A DNA stretch of 44,628 bases from Microvirga zambiensis WSM3693 (lineage in GTDB: Bacteria; Pseudomonadota; Alphaproteobacteria; Rhizobiales; Beijerinckiaceae), in contig NZ_JAERQD010000047.1 of the NCBI RefSeq assembly GCF_016735695.1, positions 1 to 44,628 of the forward strand, in the 5' to 3' direction. The stretch's first letter is position 1. Each line of letters begins with the position of its first letter. The position numbers and the translations under genes are program-made. The notes under the pieces are model-generated. The model saw only the letters and a program-made list of their open reading frames with translations, did no database searches and was not told where the DNA came from. Below are positions 8,200 to 17,146 of this stretch, piece after piece.

Positions 8200-8966
8200 G
8201 CCCAAACCTTCCAAGGCGCCCGGCCTGTCGCCCAGAGTTCCTCCAGATAGTTTTTGTCGCGCAATGTATCCATAGGTTGCCAAAATCCCTCATGCTTGAA
8301 GGCATGGAGCTGGCTCTCTTTCGACAAACTCTCGAGGGGTTCACGCTCCCAGATCGTGCTATCGTTGGCCAAGTAGCGACCAACTTTCGGTGACAGAACG
8401 AAGAACCCGCCGTTGATAAAACCTCCCTCGCCGTCAGGTTTTTCTTTGAAATCCCGAACCTCGCCTTCGACGATCTCAAGCTGGCCAAAACGCTTCGGGG
8501 GGTATACGGCAGTTACGGTCGCCAAGCCTCCGTGGCTTTTGTGAAAACGAAGCGAGGCGCCGATATCGACGTCAGAAACGCCATCGCCATAAGTCAGAAG
8601 GAAGTCGTTCTCTCCAATATGGTTTAGAACGCGCTTGAGGCGGCCGCCTGTTTGGGTTGTGTCGCCGGTATCGACAAGCGTCACACGCCACGGTTCAGCA
8701 CTGTTGCGATGCACCTCCATACGGTCTTCCGCAAGATGCAAAGTTACATCAGACGTATGAAGGAAGTAGTTGGCAAAGTACTCTTTGATTGCGTAGCCTT
8801 TATAACCCAGGCACACGACAAAATCGTTGAACCCATGATGACTGTACATCTTCATGATGTGCCAAAGGATCGGCTGACCACCGATTTCAACCATGGGTTT
8901 GGGCTTCACTACTGTTTCTTCTGACAGCCGAGTCCCGAGTCCGCCTGCCAGGATGACAACCTTCAT
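8196..8966 (-). CDS. rfbF: Glucose-1-phosphate cytidylyltransferase
   Basis: A 256-residue nucleotidyltransferase starting MKVVILAGGLGTRLSEET, with KPKPMVEIGG, YGDGVSDVD (metal-binding Asp) and the C-terminal GFWQPMDTLRDK block, all typical of RfbF/DdhA. It makes CDP-glucose from CTP and glucose-1-phosphate, the first committed step of CDP-dideoxysugar synthesis. An upstream in-frame GTG (8978) is possible; GAGGGG sits close to it, so the start is uncertain by four codons. It is the first gene of the leftward operon rfbF-rfbG-rfbH-yerE-like-SDR-gtrA-gtrB-fpr and overlaps rfbG by ATGA. The promoter must lie in the long gap upstream. Confidence 0.95.
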   Translation of the reverse strand: MKVVILAGGLGTRLSEETVVKPKPMVEIGGQPILWHIMKMYSHHGFNDFVVCLGYKGYAIKEYFANYFLHTSDVTLHLAEDRMEVHRNSAEPWRVTLVDTGDTTQTGGRLKRVLNHIGENDFLLTYGDGVSDVDIGASLRFHKSHGGLATVTAVYPPKRFGQLEIVEGEVRDFKEKPDGEGGFINGGFFVLSPKVGRYLANDSTIWEREPLESLSKESQLHAFKHEGFWQPMDTLRDKNYLEELWATGRAPWKVWA

Positions 8967-9555
8967 ATTGGAATGCACAGGCCCCTCATTCGGATCTGGT
9001 GATCGGATACATCATTCGCCACTTCCCTTCCTGACCACCGCTATGCTGTGGCAGGATCGAGTGGCCATTCAACGTTGGCAGGCTATTGGGATAAATCGCT
9101 TGGAACGTCAAGTCAGCGCGGCGAGAGAGTTACATTTTCTTTGAACATCCGAGACAGGAACTTCGCCGGAAGATTAAGTATTTTTCGGTTTATAGCTCTG
9201 TATTTGTACCAAGCCGACCTCGTGTCTTGAGCAATAGCTTAGGTTAACGTACGGCACGCTTTCTCTTGTTGCCACTTACCGCCAATCACATACATTGCAT
9301 GTACATAAAATTCGGACGCATAAACTTCATGTTATGAGATATACACGCCTATAGTCGAGCGTTACGCTGTAAACTTGGTCGCGGCGCTGCGGCCGCCCAC
9401 TAAATGTCCAAAATGGGCTGCTTTGCCTCAGCCTTGTCTTCCAACCGAGATGATACGATCGACGCGCTCGGTAGAGCTCGGCAACGTAGCAGGCCTCGTA
9501 ATGCTGTCCTGCACGCCCTAAGATTTGAGTCGGGCAAGTTGCTGTCGTTCGATCT
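8967..9555. other. Non-coding gap ahead of the CDP-sugar operon
   Basis: About 590 bases without a convincing gene; the small frames present show no recognisable motifs. The stretch is A+T-rich compared with the genes to the right, particularly 9130-9350, and should contain the promoter for the rfbF operon (reading left) and the end of the membrane glycosyltransferase transcript. A short inverted repeat TACAT-TGC-ATGTA lies at 9291-9303 and could be a protein-binding site, but nothing else supports it. No clear -35/-10 pair was assigned. Confidence 0.4.
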
Positions 9556-11031
9556 TTACTGCGTGATTAGTTGCGGTGCGGGCCGGAGTTTCACACGCCC
9601 ACCATCAAGACCCAACCAAGCGTACTTTCCGCTCTGAACCCCGGCGAACTGGATGAGTCCAATGGCGAATATCAAAGTTGCCACTGCAGCAATGGCGCCA
9701 AGTCTTGCCCGAAGCAACATCAATGTAGAACCACGAATGCCTACGAACGCCAATAGCATGTAGAACCACATCTGCGCGGGAAAGAAGAACCGCCCCTCAA
9801 TTGAAGTCGGCACTATAACAAGCAGTGGCACCACCGATGCTAGAACGAACCATTTGTACTTAGCGGACCAAACTATCTTGGACGCGACACATACAAGTCC
9901 AATTGCCAGACCTCCTAGAAGCAGCGACGCTAGGGATAAAAAGGTGTCGTACATTCGGTAATTACATGCATAGATATTATCCCGTAATACCGTGAACCCG
10001 TTGAATATGTGTCTGATATACAACGCTGCAAAATCAATTGGATGGCGCAAGACCATTCCAACATACTCTAGTATCGATCGATTTTCGATCGATACATCAA
10101 AGTAAAACGCACCCTCCGGTGCTGGCTTGAGAACCTCAATTCCGTTTCTGGCTAAGAGCGAAACGCCAGCCGTATCCATGAAGTAGGCGCACTCGTGCCT
10201 TTGAACGGCAGTTCCCATGAATATCTGAAGGACATACAAGCTACCTGAGTGGGAGAGTGGGTTTGCAGTCCCAATCTGAGCAGCATTCAACAGGGCCTGC
10301 GGTACCAAGGCAGCAAACACACCACCGATGAATGGGAGCAGGACAAGAGTTTTCACATTGGGGGTAACACCCCTCGCAAGCATAATGCCTAGGACATAAA
10401 TAGGTAAGGAAAGTGCGTAAATTGGCCTGATATTGAGGCACAGACCGACGGCAGCTCCAGCGATGAGCCCCAAGAAAAGGCGCTTGCCGTCTGACGCGCT
10501 TTCCAGAGCAAGGATGGTCGCAAGAGCCGCCGCCGCCGCGAGGAAAAATGACCATGTGTCGCTCAGGGGGTTTATAAGATATCCGCCCCAGAAGAGCATG
10601 AACAAAGCAATAGTCAGTAACGTGCCAACCGCTGTGGAATCTACAGAGAAGACCTTTTTGGCCAGAGTTGGAATCACATAAACCAAAGCCGCCGCGGTAA
10701 CGACAGCATTGAACACATGAAAGAGCCTGAACTCTTCTATTTGGATCGCCTTTGCTATAAACCTAAGAAACCCGAGTATCAGCGGGAGCGAATAGCCCCT
10801 AAACGTGGTTTCGAAGTCATAGAGTGAAAAACTGCCACTTTTGAAATAGCTGCTACCTAAGTTCCAGTAATGCTCAGCGTCACAGCAGAAATATGGAGGC
10901 GGGTTCGATCCGGCTACATATCCCATCATTACCATAACGGTGATAATGAAAATTGCGAGGCGCATTTTCGGATATTGTACTACATCAGCTGTAAACCAGT
11001 TGCGCGGCGGCAGACTGACTGGTTGCGACAT
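9556..11031 (-). CDS. Polytopic membrane glycosyltransferase, GT-C type (possible GtrC role)
   Basis: About 491 residues with roughly ten to twelve hydrophobic helices and a periplasmic-type first loop containing FCCDAEHYWNLG. That acidic, aromatic-rich loop is where GT-C enzymes of the GT39/PMT_2 kind keep their catalytic Asp. Such proteins use polyprenyl-phosphate sugars as donors on the outer face of the inner membrane. The start at 11031 was chosen for an upstream AGGA (11 bases away). The frame extends to a TTG at 11106 and an ATG at 11061 without obvious ribosome sites. It could use the lipid-linked sugar made by the GtrA/GtrB pair, as GtrC does in O-antigen modification; this is inference. 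No specific family name can be given from sequence alone. Confidence 0.7.
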   Translation of the reverse strand: MSQPVSLPPRNWFTADVVQYPKMRLAIFIITVMVMMGYVAGSNPPPYFCCDAEHYWNLGSSYFKSGSFSLYDFETTFRGYSLPLILGFLRFIAKAIQIEEFRLFHVFNAVVTAAALVYVIPTLAKKVFSVDSTAVGTLLTIALFMLFWGGYLINPLSDTWSFFLAAAAALATILALESASDGKRLFLGLIAGAAVGLCLNIRPIYALSLPIYVLGIMLARGVTPNVKTLVLLPFIGGVFAALVPQALLNAAQIGTANPLSHSGSLYVLQIFMGTAVQRHECAYFMDTAGVSLLARNGIEVLKPAPEGAFYFDVSIENRSILEYVGMVLRHPIDFAALYIRHIFNGFTVLRDNIYACNYRMYDTFLSLASLLLGGLAIGLVCVASKIVWSAKYKWFVLASVVPLLVIVPTSIEGRFFFPAQMWFYMLLAFVGIRGSTLMLLRARLGAIAAVATLIFAIGLIQFAGVQSGKYAWLGLDGGRVKLRPAPQLITQ

Positions 11032-11106
11032 ATCGTTCACGTTCCTCAGGGGTTCGGGCATGCTACTATCGAGGCACGAGAAATCCCGCCTAAGATGAAT
11101 TGTCAA

Positions 11107-11433
11107 TGCGGGATTGAAGCACGACGCTCAGGTTTCCTGCACTCTTGATCCTCAGGTCATCAGTCGCACTCCGATACCGAACACGTTGATCGATTGATCC
11201 GGACCTAACAGCAGATCAGTTGCTCGGAACACGACCGTTGCAATGAACGTGCGGAACGTAGTTGTTGTGCCGAACCTTGTTCCGGAGATGCAGACATTGG
11301 GAAGTGGAAGCGTGTAGCCTATGCAACGTGCACTCCAAACACCATAATGAGTGCAAAGGGTGGAACATTGGCGTAGTCAATGCTGACCAAACGGAGTTCA
11401 CTTCGCTAACGCCCATTCTGCAGAGTTTATCGT
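11107..11433. other. Non-coding gap between rmlA and the membrane glycosyltransferase
   Basis: Roughly 330 bases in which no gene was recognised. A 7-bp inverted repeat (TGCACTC at 11330-11336 and GAGTGCA at 11350-11356, 13-base loop) lies about 80 bases downstream of rmlA. It could be a weak termination or processing hairpin, but no T-run follows on the minus strand. The gap probably separates the rmlBCA unit from the next transcript. Confidence 0.3.
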
Positions 11434-12306
11434 CTATCTTTCGAATTCAGCAATGCGGAGCAAATACTGCCCATAGCTGCTCTTTGGAAGCCGATTAGCA
11501 AGCTCCACCAATTTGGTCCGATCGATCCAGCCGGACGCGTAGGCAACTTCCTCGGGACAAGCGATCCGGAAGCCTTGCCGTTTCTCCAATGCACGAACGA
11601 ACTCGGCAGCTTCCACAAGGCTATCAGGCGTACCAGTGTCAAGCCAGGCGTACCCGCGTCCCATAAGCTCAACCTGAAGCTCTCCCTTTTCGAGGTAAAC
11701 ACGGTTGACGTCGGTGATCTCGAGTTCGCCACGCAAGGAAGGCTTCAGGTTTGCAGCAATGTCGACGACTTGGTAATCGTAGAAGTATAGACCTGTGACG
11801 GCCCAGCTTGAGCGCGGCAGTTTGGGCTTCTCCTCAATCGAAGCCGCTTTACCAGTACTATCGAACTCGACAACGCCGTATCGTTCGGGGTCGGTTACAT
11901 GGTAGGCGAAGACTGAAGCTCCTGATGTGCGACTGGCGGCAGAGCGCAGCAAGTCTGTCAGACCATGCCCATAGTAGACGTTGTCGCCCAAAATTAGCAC
12001 CGACGGGCCCCCGGCCACAAAATCAGCACCAATGATGTACGCCTGCGCAAGCCCCTCCGGCTTTGTCTGCTCGGCATATGACAAACGAACGCCCCACTGC
12101 TCACCAGTTCCAAGAAGCTGCCGGAACCGTGGAAGATCTTCGGGCGTCGAAATAATGAGAATGTCCCGAACACCCGCTAGCATGAGGGTGGTCAGCGGAT
12201 AATAGATCATCGGCTTATCATAGATGGGCAGCAGTTGCTTGGACGTGACATAGGTCATTGGATGTAGGCGCGTCCCGCTGCCACCTGCCAGAATGATGCC
12301 CTTCAT
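11434..12306 (-). CDS. rmlA: Glucose-1-phosphate thymidylyltransferase
   Basis: A 290-residue RmlA/RfbA. It starts MKGIILAGGSGTRLHPMT (NTP-binding loop) and contains SKQLLPIYDKPMIYYPL, ILGDNVYYG and EEKPKLPRS, all family signatures. It forms dTDP-glucose from dTTP and glucose-1-phosphate in the cytoplasm. The length is standard and the gene intact. It follows rmlC after 36 bp, forming rmlB-rmlC-rmlA on the minus strand. Its product feeds RmlB. Confidence 0.97.
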   Translation of the reverse strand: MKGIILAGGSGTRLHPMTYVTSKQLLPIYDKPMIYYPLTTLMLAGVRDILIISTPEDLPRFRQLLGTGEQWGVRLSYAEQTKPEGLAQAYIIGADFVAGGPSVLILGDNVYYGHGLTDLLRSAASRTSGASVFAYHVTDPERYGVVEFDSTGKAASIEEKPKLPRSSWAVTGLYFYDYQVVDIAANLKPSLRGELEITDVNRVYLEKGELQVELMGRGYAWLDTGTPDSLVEAAEFVRALEKRQGFRIACPEEVAYASGWIDRTKLVELANRLPKSSYGQYLLRIAEFER

Positions 12307-12342
12307 GTCTTTATCTCTCGCTAGAATTGAGTATCACCGGAC

Positions 12343-12900
12343 TCAGTCGAAATAGAACGGCAACTCAGCCAGAGCCGGTTGCCGTTGGTCCTTCTCGGAA
12401 AGAACTGCGTCGTCCTGGTTGATGGGCCAGAAGATGCCGATGGCCCGATCATTCCAGAGCAGCCCATGATCGTGAGCTGCGGAGTAGTAGTTCGAGACCT
12501 TGTACTGGATCTCGGTATCCGGCTCGAGTGTACAGAAGCCATGGGCAAAGCCGACCGGGATAAAAAGCTGGCGGCCATTTCTTGCCGACAACTCGACTGC
12601 GACATGCTTTCCAAATGTCGGGGATGAGCGCCGAATATCCACTGCAACATCAAGAATGCTGCCACGCACAACCCGGATCAATTTGGCTTGCGCAAATGGC
12701 TCGCTCTGAAAATGTAGTCCCCGCACAGTGCCGACCGTTGCTGATAAGGAGTGGTTATCCTGTACAAATTCCGCATCGATACCAGCGTCTACGAAACGTC
12801 CCCGGTTGTAGGTCTCGGAAAAGAATCCGCGATTGTCGCCAAAGCGTTGCGGCGTCACGATCTTCACATCAGGGATTACAGTCGGCTCAACAACAAGCAC
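12343..12900 (-). CDS. rmlC: dTDP-4-dehydrorhamnose 3,5-epimerase
   Basis: A cupin enzyme of 185 residues. DNRGFFSETYN near the N-terminus, DNHSLS, the catalytic His in GLHFQ, and the VGFAHGFCTLE segment are all RmlC signatures. The open frame extends to 13020 over the rmlB end. A GTG start at 12900 is preferred because GAGGAAAGG lies seven bases upstream and gives the normal family length. It epimerises C3 and C5 of dTDP-4-keto-6-deoxyglucose. It sits between rmlB and rmlA. Confidence 0.95.
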   Translation of the reverse strand: MLVVEPTVIPDVKIVTPQRFGDNRGFFSETYNRGRFVDAGIDAEFVQDNHSLSATVGTVRGLHFQSEPFAQAKLIRVVRGSILDVAVDIRRSSPTFGKHVAVELSARNGRQLFIPVGFAHGFCTLEPDTEIQYKVSNYYSAAHDHGLLWNDRAIGIFWPINQDDAVLSEKDQRQPALAELPFYFD

Positions 12901-12962
12901 GTGACACCTTTCCTCATTCACATTCAGCACTGGGTCGTGAACCGGTGGATCAAGCAACGAGC

Positions 12963-14024
12963 TTAGACCGCGATCCCGAGGCGTTCGCCCTGGTAAACGC
13001 CGGAGCGGACGCGCTCCCACCAGGCTTGGTTATCAAGATACCAAGTAACTGTCTTTCTCAACCCGCTCTCGAAGGTCTCGGCCGGACGCCATCCTAACTC
13101 GCGCTCGATCTTGCTGGCGTCGATGGCATAGCGCCGGTCATGGCCGGGCCGGTCCGTCACGTAGGAAATCAGCTTTTCCCGCGCACCGATCGCATTGCTC
13201 GGCGCCATCTCGTCGACGAGCTGACAGATGGCGCGCACGACATCGATGTTCGTGCGTTCGTTCCAGCCGCCAATGTTGTAGTTCTCGCCCACCCTGCCCT
13301 TTTCGGCCACGAGGATCAAAGCGTCCGCATGGTCATCGACATAGAGCCAGTCGCGGACATTCTCACCCTTGCCATAGACCGGCAGCGGCTTTCCCTCAAG
13401 CGCGTTCAGGATCATGAGGGGAATGAGCTTCTCAGGGAAATGATACGGCCCGTAATTGTTGGAGCAGTTCGTGATCAGCGTCGGTAGGCCGTAGGTGTGG
13501 TGCCACGCGCGCACGAAATGGTCCGATGCCGCTTTGGAGGCCGAGTACGGCGAGTTGGGCTGGTAGGGGTATTCCTCGTGGAAGAACCCCTCTTCGCCCA
13601 GGGAGCCGAAGACCTCATCGGTCGAGATGTGATGGAAGCGGAAAGCATCACGGCGCGCGGCGTCCAGCTTGTTCGAGTACGCCAGCGCAGCTTGCAGAAG
13701 CGTAAAGGTGCCGACCACATTCGTCTGCACGAACTCCCCCGGGCCGTCGATTGACCGATCGACGTGGCTTTCGGCGGCAAGATGCATGATCACGTCGGGC
13801 TGATACTCGCCAATCATTGCCTCCATCTGCTTTGCATCGGCAATATCGGCGCGCAAAAAACGATAGCGATCGCTACCGGCAACGGGTTCAAGAGAATCGA
13901 GATTCCCCGCATAGGTGAGCTTGTCGACGACCAAGACTTGATGCGGCGTGTCGGAAATCAGCTTGCGGACGACGGCCGATCCAATGAATCCGGCACCTCC
14001 GGTGACCAAATATCTCTTTGCCAT
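12963..14024 (-). CDS. rmlB: dTDP-glucose 4,6-dehydratase
   Basis: A 353-residue extended SDR. TGGAGFIGS is the NAD site, HLAAESHVDRSI is the RmlB signature, STDEVFGSLG carries the catalytic Asp-Glu, and YSASKAASDH carries the Tyr-Lys pair; NNYGPYHFPEKLIPL is also diagnostic. It makes dTDP-4-keto-6-deoxyglucose. An AGGGG ribosome site precedes the ATG. It is the first gene of rmlB-rmlC-rmlA; an rmlD for the final reduction to dTDP-L-rhamnose is not present in the window. Confidence 0.97.
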   Translation of the reverse strand: MAKRYLVTGGAGFIGSAVVRKLISDTPHQVLVVDKLTYAGNLDSLEPVAGSDRYRFLRADIADAKQMEAMIGEYQPDVIMHLAAESHVDRSIDGPGEFVQTNVVGTFTLLQAALAYSNKLDAARRDAFRFHHISTDEVFGSLGEEGFFHEEYPYQPNSPYSASKAASDHFVRAWHHTYGLPTLITNCSNNYGPYHFPEKLIPLMILNALEGKPLPVYGKGENVRDWLYVDDHADALILVAEKGRVGENYNIGGWNERTNIDVVRAICQLVDEMAPSNAIGAREKLISYVTDRPGHDRRYAIDASKIERELGWRPAETFESGLRKTVTWYLDNQAWWERVRSGVYQGERLGIAV

Positions 14025-14197
14025 GACCCCTGCTCTTCTTCATCCCCGGTCGCGGAGCATGCTCTTTCGTCGAGTATGAGCAACCCGCTTTCTGTATATC
14101 CGGCCGGGTACTAGCGTATAATGGCGATACCGTCCACGGCTTCTTGCTTTGGCCCGACTAAGAGGGCAATAAGCCACATTCGTAGAGCACGCTCGAC

Positions 14198-16234
14198 CTA
14201 TGGTAGATAAGATGCCCTCTCCCGAGGACTCCGAGGCAACTGCAGATAGCGCCCAGCCTCCGTACGCACCCGGTTCAGCAGAGGGTGTTCCTCTACCTGT
14301 CGATAGGCCGCCAAGATCTTGTCCGCACCATAGAGTTCCCGCAGGCGCTTCCAAGCCTCGGCCATATGCATCACCCGCTTTTCCTCATCGATGCTTCTCG
14401 ACTTACGGTGATAAACGAAGGTGTTGGTCGCAACGGCAAGCTCAAATCCCGCGTCAAGCGCCCGGAAGCAATAGTCATTCTCTTCACCGTAGAAGAGCTT
14501 GAAATTCTCCTCGTCGAAGAAGCCGACACTTTCGATGACCTCCTTCTTGATGCCGAAGCAGAAGCCATGGACGAGGGGCACGCGGGGCACGAGATCTGCG
14601 TCGCTCCACGCCTCGCAGGCGAGATCGAGGTCGGAAGGAGCCACATCTGGCGGCAGCAGGTTGATGGCGGTGTTCTTGCCCTTGGCCTTGATCTGGGGGA
14701 TGGATTGTGCCCCTGCGGCATTCGAAAGCGGACCCACGATGCCGATCCTTGGGCTCTGGTTTGCCGCGTCGAGAAGCTTGAGGGCCCAATTCGGGCTGAC
14801 GATGGTGTCACTGTTCAGGAGAATGCGAAGATCCGCGATTCCGGCGGCAAGGCCCCGGTTAGCGGAGCGTGTATAGCCCAAATTATCCTCATTCTCGATT
14901 AGGGTGACCTGTTCCCTGCCCTTTGCAAACTCGCGCAAGTAGGACGTTGTCTGCGCATCGGAACGATCATTGACAATGATGATCCTGTGCTTGGGCAGCA
15001 GGCTTGCCCAAGCCGATTCCAGGCAAAGGCGCACATCCTCCAGGGCATTGTGCACGCATATGATGATATCGACAGGAACATTGGTGACGGATTTCAGCCG
15101 CCCGTCCTTTGCCTCAGCGAAAGAACGCTCTTTGAACGGGCTGGCGAGCGTCCCATAGTGAAGGATTTTCTCCGGAACAGTCAGGGTTCTTGCAAAAATA
15201 TGCCGAAAGTACAGGAAATCCTCATGATGCCTCACAGAGGCACCCTGCGGCAGCAGGGGAATTATGGAAAGATCGGGACAGCGATAAATCACCCACGCCA
15301 GGCCCAACTGGTCACGGCGGCTATACCGTTCTATTTGCTGCCACCACAGGTGAAGGACGTCGGATGTCTCTTGCCTCTTGAGGGGAACTACCATGAAGCC
15401 GGTTTCGAACAGCGGCTGCTTGAGGGGCAGTCCAGCCCTTCGGTAGTGCTCGATCTGTCTGTCGATGAGCTTTGCGGAATCCTTGTTGAGGCGCTTGCAG
15501 GCTTCGGCCTCATCGTAGAAGCATGCGCGATGGGGGTGCGCTATAAGTCCTAAATCGGCGCCCTTGCTCGTGACCAATCCAATGTAATGGTGAATGTCGC
15601 CCTTCAGGATGATGTTAGCGTCCAGCCAAATGGCGATCTCATGATCCTGAAACAGCTCATGGGGGTGCGTCTTGACCCAGCGAGCAATTCTCGTCGGGTC
15701 GGGATGATAATACGGCGCGGCGCGCATCTGCCAGACACCATAGTCGTTTCGTGGGCGATCCGTGAAGCACACGTAATCGACATACGGATCAATGCGCTCC
15801 GGGAGGAGCAGGTTGTCATATTCGCCGAAGATCGCCGTGTAGATTACAATCCGGCGCCCGTCTGCGGGGGCCGCTCGATAGGCCGCGATCTGCCTACCTA
15901 TATCGTCCCGAACAACCCAACGACTGTCGAACAAAGCCTGGGCAGCCTGTTTCGGTAATATGACGGCGAAACCATCCTTCGTTCGATCAAGAGTGCGCTG
16001 AACCAGGGCCGCCACACCGGGTAGGCTGCGGGCTAGGGCGCGCAAAGGACGCGTGACGGTCCAGGACAGCGATCCACGCAATTCCCTGATCTCAGCGTAC
16101 AAGCCATGAACGGTGGCTTGGAGCTCGGCGATCTCCTCGCTCTGTCTTTCGAGTTGCTCGCGTAGAGAGGTAGCGTCAGCTCCAGCAGCCGCGTTGTCGT
16201 CCGGAGGTGTAGACTGCAGGGCATCCTGAGTCAT
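14198..16234 (-). CDS. Two-domain glycosyltransferase: TOD1/MUCI70 (DUF616) domain fused to GT2
   Basis: About 678 residues. Residues roughly 20-65 look like a coiled coil (SLREQLERQSEEIAELQ) followed by the GSLSWTVTRPLR motif common in polysaccharide glycosyltransferases. A DUF616-type domain starts near residue 125 (VIYTAIFGEYD, CFTDRP, IAIWLDANI). From about 390 there is a classical GT2 domain (IIICVHNALEDV, NDRSD, LLNSDTIVSP, EENDYCF). The ATG at 16234 is preferred; an upstream GTG at 16255 is in frame. It lies just after wzt, so it probably builds the exported polysaccharide in the cytoplasm. Sugar specificities are unknown. Confidence 0.8.
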   Translation of the reverse strand: MTQDALQSTPPDDNAAAGADATSLREQLERQSEEIAELQATVHGLYAEIRELRGSLSWTVTRPLRALARSLPGVAALVQRTLDRTKDGFAVILPKQAAQALFDSRWVVRDDIGRQIAAYRAAPADGRRIVIYTAIFGEYDNLLLPERIDPYVDYVCFTDRPRNDYGVWQMRAAPYYHPDPTRIARWVKTHPHELFQDHEIAIWLDANIILKGDIHHYIGLVTSKGADLGLIAHPHRACFYDEAEACKRLNKDSAKLIDRQIEHYRRAGLPLKQPLFETGFMVVPLKRQETSDVLHLWWQQIERYSRRDQLGLAWVIYRCPDLSIIPLLPQGASVRHHEDFLYFRHIFARTLTVPEKILHYGTLASPFKERSFAEAKDGRLKSVTNVPVDIIICVHNALEDVRLCLESAWASLLPKHRIIIVNDRSDAQTTSYLREFAKGREQVTLIENEDNLGYTRSANRGLAAGIADLRILLNSDTIVSPNWALKLLDAANQSPRIGIVGPLSNAAGAQSIPQIKAKGKNTAINLLPPDVAPSDLDLACEAWSDADLVPRVPLVHGFCFGIKKEVIESVGFFDEENFKLFYGEENDYCFRALDAGFELAVATNTFVYHRKSRSIDEEKRVMHMAEAWKRLRELYGADKILAAYRQVEEHPLLNRVRTEAGRYLQLPRSPRERASYLP

Positions 16235-16369
16235 CGATCCAAGACCTTGCCGCACGCTATTCGCGAAACCCTCCGAGGAAGACTTGGGGTTGCCGCGCGC
16301 GAGGCGATCCAGCTTCCTGCATTCAATGCATGCCCTTCTTCCTCGCGCTTTCGTGCCGACATTGTGAGA

Positions 16370-17137
16370 TCACCCATCCTTGGCGCTGACGCCCGCGGAA
16401 GCGGCATAGGTTTCGATCACCTCCTCAAGATCGCCGAATGCTTTGATGCGACCATGTTCCAAGAGGACCGCCTTGTTGCAGAGATCCCGCAGCACCTTGT
16501 TGGAGTGGGAGGCCAGGACGAGTAGCTTGGACTCACGTGCAAAGCTCTCAAGCTTCTCGTTAGCTTTTTGCAAGAAACGGGCGTCACCTGTTGCTACGAC
16601 CTCATCCAGCAAAAGGATGTCCGTTTCCACATGCGTTGAGATGGCGAAAGCCAGACGTGCCCGCATGCCCGAGGAATAGGTGCGCATAGGCAGATCGAGA
16701 AAATCTCCGAGCTCGCTAAACTCCGCAATAACATCGGCTTTTTTCTTTAGTTCTGCCTTGCTCATCCCAAGGAAGAGCCCGCGAATAAAAATGTTGTCAT
16801 AGCCGGTCGAATCCATATCGAGACCGAAGCTAAGGTTCAGCAGTGGCGCCACACGTCCTTGAATGGTGACCCGTCCATGCGTCGGCGGATAGAGCCTGGC
16901 CATCACTCGCAGGAGCGTGGTCTTGCCCGCTCCGTTATGCCCCAGAAGTGCCAGACGATCGCCTGGACCAAGCGTCAGCGAGAGTTTATCGAGGGCGCGC
17001 ACCACCATCTGCCCCGCCTGCCCTGATGACAGTTGCCCGCCGATGGGCTTGTCCGCAGATGAAGGACGCTTCCTATCAGACTTCGAGGCGTGGACCGGAA
17101 ATTCCAGCGTTATGTTTTCAAGCTTGATCAGCGCCAT
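16370..17137 (-). CDS. wzt: Polysaccharide ABC exporter ATPase, Wzt/KpsT-like
   Basis: A 255-residue ABC ATPase with Walker A GHNGAGKTT (about 66-74), the YSSGMRARL signature and Walker B ILLLDEV. The SSGM signature instead of LSGGQ and the switch sequence LASHS are typical of the polysaccharide/teichoic-acid exporter group (Wzt, KpsT, TagH). It lacks the long C-terminal carbohydrate-binding domain seen in Wzt proteins that recognise a capped O-antigen terminus. A low-complexity insert, about residues 16-44, precedes the Walker A strand. It is separated from the permease gene by nine bases, so the two form one transporter. Confidence 0.92.
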   Translation of the reverse strand: MALIKLENITLEFPVHASKSDRKRPSSADKPIGGQLSSGQAGQMVVRALDKLSLTLGPGDRLALLGHNGAGKTTLLRVMARLYPPTHGRVTIQGRVAPLLNLSFGLDMDSTGYDNIFIRGLFLGMSKAELKKKADVIAEFSELGDFLDLPMRTYSSGMRARLAFAISTHVETDILLLDEVVATGDARFLQKANEKLESFARESKLLVLASHSNKVLRDLCNKAVLLEHGRIKAFGDLEEVIETYAASAGVSAKDG

Positions 17138-17146
17138 TATCCGACC

